From NCBI GenBank assembly GCA_938015445.1, contig CALLPE010000003.1, positions 78,105-142,104 of the forward strand: DNA of 64,000 bases. The letters run 5' to 3'. Below are positions 9,222 to 18,406 of the stretch, piece by piece. The DNA comes from an uncultured Pirellulales bacterium. Lineage in GTDB: Bacteria > Planctomycetota > Planctomycetia > Pirellulales > Thermoguttaceae. The stretch's first letter is position 1, and each line of letters begins with the position of its first letter. A program made the position numbers and the translations under genes. The notes beneath the pieces are model-generated. The model was not told the DNA's origin. It was given only the letters and a program-made list of their open reading frames with translations, and searched no databases.

Positions 9222-10736
9222 TCAGCCCTCATATTCCCTGGCTGCTTCCAGAATGTCGTTGAGGATGAAGTCGGGCGGGAGTTTGGCGTTGAACTGGGCG
9301 AGCACTGTCTTGTATTGCTTTACCACGTCCATTATGTCGTCTACGAAGGTGCGTTCCTGTTTGATCGCCGGAAACTCATCGACGACCTTTCTCCACAGTT
9401 CGATCGCCCGCTCGCACAGTTCCCTGGCGGTGAGAATCTCGCCGCGCTTGTAAGCGGTCTGGGCTTCGTAGGCGGCCTGTCGGGCGGCAATGGCATCGGC
9501 AGTTTGTTCCACTTCGGCTTTCAGCCGCCAGTAGTTGAAGTTCACCGTCATGCGATTCGAGCGGATGATGCGAATCATGTCCTCGCACTGTTTCGCGTTG
9601 TCGGCCAATTGCAGGGCTTTACGGCGCGCTGGGCCGGTGACGGTGCGGGCCACCTCGTCGTAGCTGACTTTCAGTTCCTCTTCGGCCCGGGCGGCCAGAT
9701 CAGCTTGCTTGGGGGATCGCTTTTGGGGATGTGTCTCCAGGGCCTGTCGCATTTCCCGGCTCAGACCTTCCAGCTTCCGCTGAAATATCTTCTCCCGTGC
9801 TCCCGGAGCCATCTGGTCTATTTCCTCCGTGAGGCGGCGCAGGCTCTCCTCGAACATCTCCTGGTCGTTAAGACGATAGATGGTGCCGTCGCTGGTAGTC
9901 ATGTCGAACTGTCCGTAGTGATACCAGTCCAGGGCAGCCTGTTTCCAGGCCCGATGAGCCACCTCGCCGAAGGTGCCCTCTTTCTCCAGCGTGTCGGCGT
10001 AGTACATTTGGCAAAGGGGGGCGTGCGAGCGGAACAGTAGCGGCCCGCTTTTGACCTTGTCGCCGCGATCGACCATCGCCTCCGCTTCGCGGAACCATTC
10101 TTTGCCGACCAGCCAACTGTCGCGCAGTGGCAGCGGACGGGGACCGTGGAAATCGTCGTCTTCGCGGAACAAACGGCGGAACTGCTTGTGTTCGTCCGAT
10201 TTACCTATCTTCTGCGAAATGAACCATCCTACATCCCACACCAAAATCGGTTCATGCTTGTTGTACGTGATTCCTTTCTTCAGATGCTCTATACCCTTCA
10301 TCACCCAGCGATAGCGGTCGCGGTAATCGTCGAACTCCACCGAACAGTTGTACGAGAGGTTCCAGCACTGGAAGCGCCACACCGAGATGAAGTGCGGCTG
10401 CACCTTGGCCAACTGTTCCAGTGTGGCCGAGAGCTTGAACCAGTTCTTGCGCATCTTGTGGTCGTTGGCTTTTTCCCACAGAAGCATGGCCGCCACGCCC
10501 CGCAGCCCCAGCGTGGCCAGTTTGATGGTCTCGCTGGCGGGGTCAAGCTCGCCGATGTGGGTCTGTGTCAGGCCTTCGCGTTGGCGCATCTGGGTAAGCA
10601 CTCCGCCAGCGGCTCCAGGTTGCGACTCGGAAGGCGGCGCGCCGGGTTGTCCCAGCCAGAACAACACCCCTAGCAAGGGCACCATCAACGCCAGATATAT
10701 CACTTTGCGCAGGAGGGAGCGTTGTGCGCTCATCAC
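9222..10736 (-). CDS. Conserved planctomycete membrane-anchored helical protein (export operon)
   Basis: A 504-residue protein with one N-terminal membrane segment (about 12-30, VIYLALMVPLLGVLFWLG) and a long extracytoplasmic, mostly helical region. WRFQCWNLSYNCSVEFDDYRDRYRWV and WEKANDHKMRKNWFKLSATLEQLAKVQP suggest TPR-like helical pairs. Similar proteins are widespread in Planctomycetes; I recall the misleading annotation 'IRE (iron responsive element)', which is not functional evidence. Its ATG overlaps the stop of the upstream ABC permease gene (ATGA), so it is translationally coupled and probably works with the exporter. Biochemical function unknown. Confidence 0.85.
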   Translation of the reverse strand: MMSAQRSLLRKVIYLALMVPLLGVLFWLGQPGAPPSESQPGAAGGVLTQMRQREGLTQTHIGELDPASETIKLATLGLRGVAAMLLWEKANDHKMRKNWFKLSATLEQLAKVQPHFISVWRFQCWNLSYNCSVEFDDYRDRYRWVMKGIEHLKKGITYNKHEPILVWDVGWFISQKIGKSDEHKQFRRLFREDDDFHGPRPLPLRDSWLVGKEWFREAEAMVDRGDKVKSGPLLFRSHAPLCQMYYADTLEKEGTFGEVAHRAWKQAALDWYHYGQFDMTTSDGTIYRLNDQEMFEESLRRLTEEIDQMAPGAREKIFQRKLEGLSREMRQALETHPQKRSPKQADLAARAEEELKVSYDEVARTVTGPARRKALQLADNAKQCEDMIRIIRSNRMTVNFNYWRLKAEVEQTADAIAARQAAYEAQTAYKRGEILTARELCERAIELWRKVVDEFPAIKQERTFVDDIMDVVKQYKTVLAQFNAKLPPDFILNDILEAAREYEG

Positions 10737-12625
10737 GGCAACTCCCGGTTCTTCAGGAACAGGTAGCCCAATACGAACAAGGGCACCAAGAACCCCAGCA
10801 CGCTCAAACTACATTTGGCCAGCATATCCCCAGAGACGTTCAGCCCGTGTGCCACGTAGTCGGCGAAGTGGTACTTTCCCAGGTCGGGCAGCATGGCGGC
10901 CACAATGCGCAGGAAGAACTCCAGCGCCGTATCGGTCATTTGCGCCAGGGTGGTGCGCAGCCCCGGCTCCATTTCGCTGGTGACGTTCTGTTGTCGAACC
11001 ATGCGTATGAAAGCCTCGACCGGTCCCCCGCCGTACAGCTCGTGCCGGGCGACCCGGCCGATTTCTTCCGCATACATCCCACCGACCAGCGTAGCGGCTG
11101 TGGCCAGCATGGCGATCGGGCCGCTCAAAAAAGTGCTGAACATCACGCCGAAGGCCGCGATCACCAGCATTTGCAGCCAGATGCCCAAGTAGCCTTTGGC
11201 GAAGTTCAGCCAGAATGGGGCGTCGTGTGCTCGGATGTATAAATCGGCCTGCGCCACCCCGAAATACTGATTGGGGTCCTCGCACCGCAGCCAGATTTCC
11301 AGACGGCCTTGGTCGGCCAGGTCGGTGAACAGGTCCCGCATCCGTCCTTGCTTATCGCGCAGTTTACGGGGGATAAACTGCGTATCGACGGCGAACTCCT
11401 TGGCCGGAAACATCGATACCAATACCGTTTCCCCGGTGCGCGGATTGCCCACCGAAAGACTTCCCAACACCCCTTTCTCTATGTCGCCCTTATGAGAGCG
11501 GAACACGCTGATGGTCATTTCCACGGGCAGTCCTTGGGGATACCTTTCTTCGGGATAGTTATCCTCGGTGATCCCCTCGAAGGTCCAGATGGCCGCGGCT
11601 GCGGTGCCTCCGTGTATATAACTGCGATAGGTCCATTCCTCGCCCACGCTGATGCCGCGATCGGCATCCTTGCCTGCACGGTCCTTAAACCGCAAAGTGC
11701 CGAATACAGGCGCCCGGGCCTGAAACACGCCTTCCTCGCGACCGACGGTACAGGTCAGCCGGGCGCGGCCGTCCGGCCCACGTTGGAACCGGTATTCGAA
11801 GGAGTGCCAGTGGCCGGCCTCCATTTCGGTGCTTATACTGCCTTCTGCTGGGTATTCCGAGCGGACTTTACCTTCTGCGGCCGGCTTCGCCACCGGCTCG
11901 ATGTAAATGAAGTGCCTATGCCCGTGCACGCGCGTGGTTCGTAGCCTCAGCGGCGGCCGCGGCGTGGCTGCCTCCCAGGGTTCGCTCCAAGTCTTTTCGG
12001 CCAGTTCCAGGTCTGCCGGCTCGATCTGGTGGTGATGCATCAGCCCACGCAGCACAAACACGTAACTGACCGCCCCCATTAGGCACAGCAATACTGTGCC
12101 CACGATGGTGAAGCCAGCTATCCGTCCCAGCACGATTTCGCTTTTCCTCACCGGCTTAGTCACCACGGTGTGCAGGGTGCGGCTGCGGATGTCGGCCGGA
12201 AGGCTCAGCGTGCTGAGGAACAGCACCATCAGCAGCACTAGATAGCACGTGGCAGTCAAAACCGTATCCAAATACAGTTTGGCCGGGTCCACGCTAGCCG
12301 GGTCCAGATACCACGCACCGAAAAGCAATAAAAGAATGAACACCGCGAAAACGATCACCACTTTTCGGCGGATGGATTCCTTTATAGTCAGCAGGCCGAC
12401 GGCCCACGCTCGCCGAGGCGAAAGGCGCGCCACATCCAGCAGTGCCTCGCGCAGACCCCAGACCACGCTTATTACCGCCGCCTTGGGCCCGGCTCGCAGC
12501 AACGCAAATAGCCCGCCCAGCACCAACACGGCAGCAAACAGCCCGACTATGGTTATCAGCCCGTTGATCGGGCCGACCCGCAACCACTCGTCAAAGCTTT
12601 TCAGATACCAGTCGGTTATTTCCAT
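10733..12625 (-). CDS. ABC-2 type permease with large extracytoplasmic insert
   Basis: A 630-residue membrane subunit of an ABC exporter. Hydrophobic segments cluster at the N-terminal third (about 22-45, 90-108, 122-145, 175-200) and at the C-terminal third (about 490-540 and 600-625). About 260 residues between them are polar and beta-rich, for example HWHSFEYRFQRGPDGRARLTC, and probably lie outside the cytoplasm. The segment SLPADIRSRTLHTVVTKPVRKSEIVLGRIAG is the typical ABC-2 coupling region. It sits 90 bases after the ATPase gene and overlaps the next gene by ATGA, forming a three-gene operon. Substrate unknown. Confidence 0.9.
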   Translation of the reverse strand: MEITDWYLKSFDEWLRVGPINGLITIVGLFAAVLVLGGLFALLRAGPKAAVISVVWGLREALLDVARLSPRRAWAVGLLTIKESIRRKVVIVFAVFILLLLFGAWYLDPASVDPAKLYLDTVLTATCYLVLLMVLFLSTLSLPADIRSRTLHTVVTKPVRKSEIVLGRIAGFTIVGTVLLCLMGAVSYVFVLRGLMHHHQIEPADLELAEKTWSEPWEAATPRPPLRLRTTRVHGHRHFIYIEPVAKPAAEGKVRSEYPAEGSISTEMEAGHWHSFEYRFQRGPDGRARLTCTVGREEGVFQARAPVFGTLRFKDRAGKDADRGISVGEEWTYRSYIHGGTAAAAIWTFEGITEDNYPEERYPQGLPVEMTISVFRSHKGDIEKGVLGSLSVGNPRTGETVLVSMFPAKEFAVDTQFIPRKLRDKQGRMRDLFTDLADQGRLEIWLRCEDPNQYFGVAQADLYIRAHDAPFWLNFAKGYLGIWLQMLVIAAFGVMFSTFLSGPIAMLATAATLVGGMYAEEIGRVARHELYGGGPVEAFIRMVRQQNVTSEMEPGLRTTLAQMTDTALEFFLRIVAAMLPDLGKYHFADYVAHGLNVSGDMLAKCSLSVLGFLVPLFVLGYLFLKNRELP

Positions 12626-12715
12626 TGTTGGTAGTACTCGGCTGTTACAATCGTGGGCGTTGTCAGTTTTGATCGGGCAGATAAGGAAGTCTGAGCTGGG
12701 TACGCAGACCCGCCA

Positions 12716-13651
12716 CTAAGCAGTGCGCTGTGCATCGCCGGCATGGCCATTTCCCGATTCGTCGGCTTCGTGCTGGTCCGCGCGTATGCGCCGGCCCGGA
12801 TGGGCTTCGCTCTCGCGGATTATCTTGACGAACAGTTCCTCCAAAGTGGCGGTTGGATTGCCGATGGACAGCACCTGGCCTCCGTGGCGTTCGATAACCT
12901 GCTTTACCTCTTCGCAAGCCTGGGTGCTCAAACGAGTGGCATGGATTTCGGTCACGTCGCGGACTTTCAACAGAGCGTCGACGCGTCCCAACTCTTTCAG
13001 CTCGCCTTGATGCAAGATGGCGATCCGGTCGCAAACGTCCTGTACATCATCCAGTCGGTGGCTGCACATCAGAATGGTCTTGCCCTGCTTGCGCAAGTCG
13101 AGAATCAAGTCTTTCATTTCCCTGATGCCGATCGGATCCAACCCTGTGGTAGGCTCATCCAACAGAAGCAATTCAGGATCGTTTATCAATGCTTGCGCCA
13201 AACCTATGCGGCGCGTCATGCCTTTACTGTACTCTTTTAATTGCCGACGCTTTGCCCAGCCCAGCTTGACCTGCTCGATCAGGTCGTATGTTCGTTGCCT
13301 GCGTAGTTGGCGGGGCATGTTAAACAACCGGCCGTAGAAGTCGAGCGTTTCTTCGGCATTTAGAAAACGATAAAGATATGATTCCTCGGGCAGATAGCCG
13401 ATGCGCTGATTCTTGCTGACGTCTGTGGCATCTCGACCCAGCACCATTGCCTGCCCACTTGTGGGGAATAGCAGACCGAGCAGTAGCTTTATCGTGGTGG
13501 TCTTTCCCGAGCCGTTCGGGCCTAAAAGCCCGAAAATCTCGCCCCGGCGAACGTCCAGATCTAAGGCGTTTAATGCCCTGACCTTCTGCCTACCCCAGAA
13601 ATCTCGATAAACTTTAGTAAGATTGCGAGTTTCGATTACGATTTCTGCCAT
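12716..13651 (-). CDS. ABC transporter ATP-binding protein
   Basis: Cytoplasmic motor of the exporter encoded just downstream. In 311 residues: Walker A GPNGSGKT at 44-51, Q-loop region, signature [15 protein letters not shown], Walker [14 protein letters not shown] and the switch histidine in [10 protein letters not shown]. The C-terminal ~90 residues beyond the nucleotide-binding domain ([19 protein letters not shown] to [10 protein letters not shown]) resemble the accessory tail of ABC-2 ATPases of the CcmA/NatA type. It is the first gene of the operon 13651-9222, so the promoter should lie just above 13651. Confidence 0.95.
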   Translation of the reverse strand: MAEIVIETRNLTKVYRDFWGRQKVRALNALDLDVRRGEIFGLLGPNGSGKTTTIKLLLGLLFPTSGQAMVLGRDATDVSKNQRIGYLPEESYLYRFLNAEETLDFYGRLFNMPRQLRRQRTYDLIEQVKLGWAKRRQLKEYSKGMTRRIGLAQALINDPELLLLDEPTTGLDPIGIREMKDLILDLRKQGKTILMCSHRLDDVQDVCDRIAILHQGELKELGRVDALLKVRDVTEIHATRLSTQACEEVKQVIERHGGQVLSIGNPTATLEELFVKIIRESEAHPGRRIRADQHEADESGNGHAGDAQRTA

Positions 13652-14605
13652 GAGTCTTCTCGCGGATCAACAAGTACCGGCAACGTTTCTACGCTTTTGG
13701 TGGGCGCAGAGTTCGGCAAGCCTACGCCCTAAGCCTATTAGTGATAACAGATTTCGGCTATTGGCTAAAACCAACTTCTAACAAACGGTTGCGGCTTGGC
13801 ACCCCGCTGGGCCTAGATACTCATCAGCAACGCTTGCCCGGGGTTTTGGACATGCGATCTAATCCGAAAGGCTGACCAAGTGCCGTTGACTGACCGTGTT
13901 TTCCCGAACAGTGCCGTTATTGCGAAGACTTCGAGCCACTAACCACTATCCACGCCAACTCAGATTCTACCGCGCATCGGCAATTCAGTCTTACGGCCTG
14001 CGCTCAATCACACCGCCTCCGAGCAACCAAAGCCGATCCGCGGACTCGACACACAAGCGCCGAAGGCATTGATCTTTCCTAGATCACTTGGCCCACCTCT
14101 CCACGCCAGCAACCAGTCATCCACACTACGTACCGCTACGAAGCAGTTCGTCTAGCCGGCGATTCTTCCCCCAAAACATTTTTTAAAGTTTCGCGCCAAG
14201 AGCAATCGTCCTCACGGCGCTTCCCGACGGCCACTTGGTGAAGGCCCAATCGTTCCAATCGGCAACCAACGAGTCGCTTTACAACCTGCAAGCAATTTAC
14301 AACCTACAGGCAACACTGCGCACTACCAATCTACAGCCAACAAGTCGCGCTGGCGCGTTGCCACCACTGTCAACCAGGTTATGTTTTCATTGCGTCAATT
14401 GTTGCACATCCCAGCACAATTATGTAAGAATTAGTTGCCGACCGGGGGCTGGTCGGCGATAGACCATCCATCACATTATCCTCCCATTTGCTGCGATGGG
14501 TCTTGTAACGTCCGGTCGCCGCGTGGTTTGTGGCATACGACCGAGTGGCGTTGACCAATTAGGGACATCTCTCGCAGTGTTTCGTCCATCCAGCGGAGGA
14601 AGCCT
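13652..14605. other. Divergent intergenic region, about 0.95 kb, with an 18-bp tandem duplication
   Basis: This lies between the divergent ABC operon and the secreted glycosidase gene, so it should carry both promoters. I find no convincing gene. At 14278-14313 an 18-base word beginning tttacaacct occurs twice in tandem with two mismatches, and related fragments follow to about 14345. An open frame over this part (14235-14462) mirrors the repeat (NLQ.. words) and is probably chance. Confidence 0.55.
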
Positions 14606-16330
14606 ATGAATATCGTGTCGCGTTTGCTGGCTACGTGCCTGGTCTTGAGCGTAATCGGATCGGGCAGGTTTTCACACCCAAATCCTTCATACTCCGGTTC
14701 ATATTCGAGTTCGCATTCAGCCGCGTTTGCGGGCGAGGACAACGGGCAGATGCTATATAACGGGATTCGCTTGCCGGCGGTGTGGCCCCCGCGCCAGCAA
14801 TCGCTGGGGGCGGAACCTATGGCGGTGCCCTATTTGCAGCAACCGCCGGAGGTCGTGCCGATCGATGTCGGCCGGCAACTGCTGGTCGACGACTTCCTGA
14901 TCGAGCGTACTACCCTGCGCCGCACGTTTCACCGTCCGGTCTATCACAGCGCAAACCCCATCCTTAAGGCGGACAAACCGTGGGAAAAGCGAGGACGCAG
15001 CTCGGCCGCCATGGTGTTCAGCGACGGGGTGTGGTGGGACCAAAGAGACCAGAAGTTCAAGATGTGGTACATGGGCGGTATGATGCAGGCGACTTGCTAC
15101 GCCGAGTCGCGCGACGGTGTGAACTGGGACAAGCCGGCGCTAGACGTAGAACCAGGCACCAACATCGTGCTTAAAGGCCACCGCGACTCGAGCACCGTGT
15201 GGCTGGACCACAGCGAAAGCGATCCGCAGAAGCGCTTCAAGCTGCTTTACGCCACAGTGCATCCTGAGAAACGCTTCTGGCAAGTGGTGTTGCGCACTTC
15301 GCCCGACGGAATCCATTGGTCCGACCCAGTGGCTGCTTCGCCACGCTGCGGCGACCGGAGTACGTTTTTCTACAATCCGTTTCGCAAGGTGTGGGTGCTG
15401 AGTCTGCGCAACGGGGGAATCCCTCGCGCCCGCAACTACCGCGAGCATTCGGATTTGCTCAAGGCGTTTCAATGGGAAGAGATGGAAGTGGTGCCTTGGG
15501 TAGGGGCCGACCGGCTCGATCCACGCAATCCCGATCCACGTTTCAGCGACATCTCCCCGCAGCTTTACAACCTCGACGCAGTGGCCTACGAATCGATAAT
15601 TCTGGGGCTGTTTTCCGTGTGGCAAGGGCCAGAAAATCCCATCTGCGCCAAGCTGGGCATACAGAAGCGCAACGAGGTGCTGCTGGGCTACAGCCGCGAT
15701 GGGTTCCACTGGCATCGGCCCGACCGCAAGCCCTTCATCGCCGTCAACCCAGTCGAAGGCGCCTGGAACTGGGGGAACGTGCAGTCTTGCGGTGGCGGAT
15801 GTCTGGTGGTCGGCGACAAGCTGTACTTCTACTTCAGCGGCCGTGCCCTGAACGACCAATTCTGGGACGGCGCCGCCAGCACCGGCCTGGCTGTTTTGCG
15901 ACGCGATGGTTTCTGCTCGCTCGACGCCGAAGCGGAGCCAGGCGAACTGGTCACACGCCCGGTGGTCTTCAAAGGCAAACATCTGTTCGTTAACGTGGCT
16001 GCGGCCAATGGCGAGCTAAAAGCCGAACTGCTCGACACACAATACGAACCGATCGAACCGTTTACACTGGCCAACTGCGAGCCGGTCCGCGCCGATAAGA
16101 CATTGGTGGAAGTCAAGTTTCGCGGGGCCAGCGACCTCTCGGCAGTCGCTGGGCGACGGGTGCGACTGCGATTCCAGTTGCGCAACGGCGGACTGTATTC
16201 CTTCTGGGTAAGTCCAGAGTCATCGGGAGCGAGTTATGGCTACGTGGCCGCTGGCGGGCCAGGATTTGCTGGCGACAAAGACAGCGTGGGAGAAAGTGCT
16301 TACGCCGCCGCCGCGAAGATCGGAAAATAA
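14606..16330 (+). CDS. Secreted beta-propeller glycosidase-like protein (GH32/GH43-like)
   Basis: A 574-residue exported protein. A signal peptide spans about 1-40 (MNIVSRLLATCLVLSVIGSG and a Ser/Tyr-rich stretch ending in AFAGED). The body has propeller-type repeats typical of five-bladed GH32/43/68-like folds: VDVGRQLLVDDFLIERT, KMWYMGGM, YAESRDGVNW, LRTSPDGIHWSDP, LLGYSRDGFHWHRPDR. The final ~120 residues (LVTRPVVFKG.. to FWVSPESSGASYGY) resemble a beta-sandwich. Many planctomycetes have this family, often next to Gfo/Idh/MocA oxidoreductases, as here (16696). GGAGGAA lies 6 bases before the ATG. Exact substrate and catalytic residues are not assigned. Confidence 0.8.
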   Translation: MNIVSRLLATCLVLSVIGSGRFSHPNPSYSGSYSSSHSAAFAGEDNGQMLYNGIRLPAVWPPRQQSLGAEPMAVPYLQQPPEVVPIDVGRQLLVDDFLIERTTLRRTFHRPVYHSANPILKADKPWEKRGRSSAAMVFSDGVWWDQRDQKFKMWYMGGMMQATCYAESRDGVNWDKPALDVEPGTNIVLKGHRDSSTVWLDHSESDPQKRFKLLYATVHPEKRFWQVVLRTSPDGIHWSDPVAASPRCGDRSTFFYNPFRKVWVLSLRNGGIPRARNYREHSDLLKAFQWEEMEVVPWVGADRLDPRNPDPRFSDISPQLYNLDAVAYESIILGLFSVWQGPENPICAKLGIQKRNEVLLGYSRDGFHWHRPDRKPFIAVNPVEGAWNWGNVQSCGGGCLVVGDKLYFYFSGRALNDQFWDGAASTGLAVLRRDGFCSLDAEAEPGELVTRPVVFKGKHLFVNVAAANGELKAELLDTQYEPIEPFTLANCEPVRADKTLVEVKFRGASDLSAVAGRRVRLRFQLRNGGLYSFWVSPESSGASYGYVAAGGPGFAGDKDSVGESAYAAAAKIGK

Positions 16331-16506
16331 GCGGCTCTAACAAAACGACCTTTTCTGCCACGCTGCGCCCAGAAAAACGACGGGTTCAACATTTTGGTTA
16401 TTGTTTGGTGTTATAGCCGGGTACATATTTTCCGGTTCGGTTGGACTGCGGGCTTGTCCGGCGGTGCTGTTAACCCCTAATACAGTTCACCCCCGGCAAC
16501 TGAAGA

Positions 16507-16605
16507 GCACGGCTGGGGAAACCAGTCGTGCCACCCGACACTGGACAAGCTCGCCCCGGTCCTCTGCCAGCTACAAAGACGCACGGCTGGGCAAGGCAGC
16601 CGTGT
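16507..16605. repeat. Pair of REP-like hairpins
   Basis: Two related palindromes sit 67-76 bases apart in the gap 16331-16695. The first (16507-16531) pairs GCACGGCTGG with CCAGTCGTGC around GGAAA (10 pairs, one G-U). The second (16583-16605) pairs CACGGCTG with CAGCCGTG around a 7-base loop. They share the GCACGGCTGG core in the same orientation, as expected for a REP/BIME element rather than a terminator, since no T run follows. The remainder of the gap has no gene. Confidence 0.75.
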
Positions 16606-16695
16606 CAACCTGCGGCTTACGTTGCGAGTGCTTGGCGTGTTGCCGATTTTATGGTCGATTCAATGCTTCCCTGCAAAACTTGAGAGGAAAGACTC

Positions 16696-18066
16696 ATGAG
16701 CGATTGTCAATCCAAAAGCGTGGCTGGGGCGCGAGGCTGTTCGCGGCGCGATTTTCTGCGGCGGGGCCGCAACGTGGCCGCTGCTACGACATTGGCTGGC
16801 GCTATCATCCCGGCGGTTCACGCCGCCGAAGACAACACCATCCGCCTGGCGCTGATCGGCTGTGGCGGCCGGGGCAGCGGAGCTGTGGCTAACGCTCTGG
16901 AAGCGCCCGGCGGACCGGTGAAACTTGTGGCCATGGCCGATCTATTCGAGCAGCGGCTTGCCAGTTCGTACAAGAACCTTAGCCGCCAGTACGGCGATCG
17001 GATCGACGTGCCGCCGGAGCGTCGCTTCGTGGGCTTCGACGCATATCGCAAGGCGATCGACTGCTTGCGCCCCGGCGACGTGGCCCTGCTAACGACCTAT
17101 CCAGCCTTCCGTGTCGTTCATCTAGACTACGCGGTGGAGAAGGGCGTCCATGTGTTCATGGAAAAATCGTTTGCTACCGATCCGCCGGGTGTGCGGCGGA
17201 TCATCCAGGCCGGCAAGAAAGCGCAGCAAAAGAACTTGAAGATTGCCGCCGGGCTGATGTGTCGGCACTCGCGCAACCGTCAAGAGCTGATTCGGCGCAT
17301 CCGCGAGGGCGAGTTAGGCCAGATACTGTTTGTGCGAGCTTATCGGATGGAGACCGTCGGCCCGCTTGGCCCGCGTCCCCCGCAGGAAAACGAACTGTTG
17401 TGGCAAATTCGCAATTCCCCTCGGTTCTTATGGGTGTCGGGCGGATTGTTCGCCGAGATGGACATCCACCAAGTGGACGAAATCTGCTGGCTGATGGATG
17501 CCTGGCCGGTGTCGGCGCACGGAGTTGGCGGCCGGGCCGCTAACAGCACCGATTGTAGCCAGACCCTCGACAGCTTCTCGGTCGAATGGACCTTCCCCGA
17601 CGGCTGCAAAGGGTACGACGTGGTCCGCTATCTGCCCAACTGCCACACCGAGTTTGCCACTTACGTTCACGGCACCAAGCGTGCAGCGCAATTCTCCGGA
17701 TCTGTGCACGCGGGCACAGTGCGCATTTACAAAGACCAGCGTATCGCCGCGGACAACATCCTTTGGGAGGCCGAAAAGGAAGCGATCACCCCTTGGCAGG
17801 CCGAATGGAACGTGCTGCTGGACGCCATCCGCAACGACAAACCGCACAACGAGGCCCAGCGCGCTGCGCTGGCCAACTTAGCGACGATCATCGGTCGGGC
17901 GGCAGTGCATTCGGGCAAGATCATCGGCTGGGAGGAAGCAATGGCCTCGAACTTCCAGTGGTGCAAGGATATCGACAATCTTAGCGCCGATAGCCCACCG
18001 CCGGTCAAGGCCGACCAGAACGGGCGATACCCAGTTCCCATCCCCGGCCAGTGGACGGAAATCTGA
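16696..18066 (+). CDS. Tat-exported Gfo/Idh/MocA family oxidoreductase
   Basis: A 456-residue NAD(P)-dependent oxidoreductase of the sugar dehydrogenase family. The N-terminus has a Tat signal (SRRDFL at 16-21, hydrophobic run AAATTLAGAII, cleavage near AVHAA). The Rossmann motif is GCGGRGSGAV (56-65). The family's Glu-Lys-Pro loop appears as HVFMEKSFATDPPGVRR, with Ser in place of Pro. AGLMCRHSRNRQELIRRIREGELGQ and DIHQVDEICWLMDAWP are typical of the planctomycete secreted group. It follows the secreted glycosidase in the same direction, consistent with sugar processing in the periplasm; the substrate is unknown. AGAGGAAAG lies just upstream of the ATG. Confidence 0.9.
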   Translation: MSDCQSKSVAGARGCSRRDFLRRGRNVAAATTLAGAIIPAVHAAEDNTIRLALIGCGGRGSGAVANALEAPGGPVKLVAMADLFEQRLASSYKNLSRQYGDRIDVPPERRFVGFDAYRKAIDCLRPGDVALLTTYPAFRVVHLDYAVEKGVHVFMEKSFATDPPGVRRIIQAGKKAQQKNLKIAAGLMCRHSRNRQELIRRIREGELGQILFVRAYRMETVGPLGPRPPQENELLWQIRNSPRFLWVSGGLFAEMDIHQVDEICWLMDAWPVSAHGVGGRAANSTDCSQTLDSFSVEWTFPDGCKGYDVVRYLPNCHTEFATYVHGTKRAAQFSGSVHAGTVRIYKDQRIAADNILWEAEKEAITPWQAEWNVLLDAIRNDKPHNEAQRAALANLATIIGRAAVHSGKIIGWEEAMASNFQWCKDIDNLSADSPPPVKADQNGRYPVPIPGQWTEI

Positions 18067-18199
18067 CAGCCGGACATCCGAGGCCGAGTCATCACGGCGC
18101 TTTGCGCGCGCCGGCAGTTTCGGCGGTCTGCGCCGGCGCGAACCGCGCTATGTATTTTGGAACGATCGATGGTAGCAAATCTGCAACGAGGCCTGCGCA

Positions 18200-18235
18200 G
18201 CCGATTTGCGCAACAAGGCCGATTTGCGCAACAAG
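18200..18235. repeat. Perfect 18-bp tandem duplication
   Basis: The word gccgatttgcgcaacaag occurs twice in direct succession without mismatch, in the 340-base gap between the oxidoreductase gene and the 3' end of yidC. The perfect identity implies a recent duplication. I see no gene in the gap. Confidence 0.95.
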
Positions 18236-18406
18236 CTCGGGGGCCACCGGCGCGGCTGCGCACCGAACCTAGCATCCGGGCTGGGGTCGGGCTCGAAATG
18301 GTGCGGGATCGAAATAACGTGTGTCTTTTCGATCTGGAATGCCGGCGCGATCGCCGACTGGGACCAGCCTGGGCACCGAGGGCTGAGTTGGTCGAATCGC
18401 CCCGCT

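Noticed and set aside
14235..14462. 75-codon frame with NLQ repeats
   Set aside because: The repeats come from an 18-bp tandem duplication; no ribosome binding site or family similarity.
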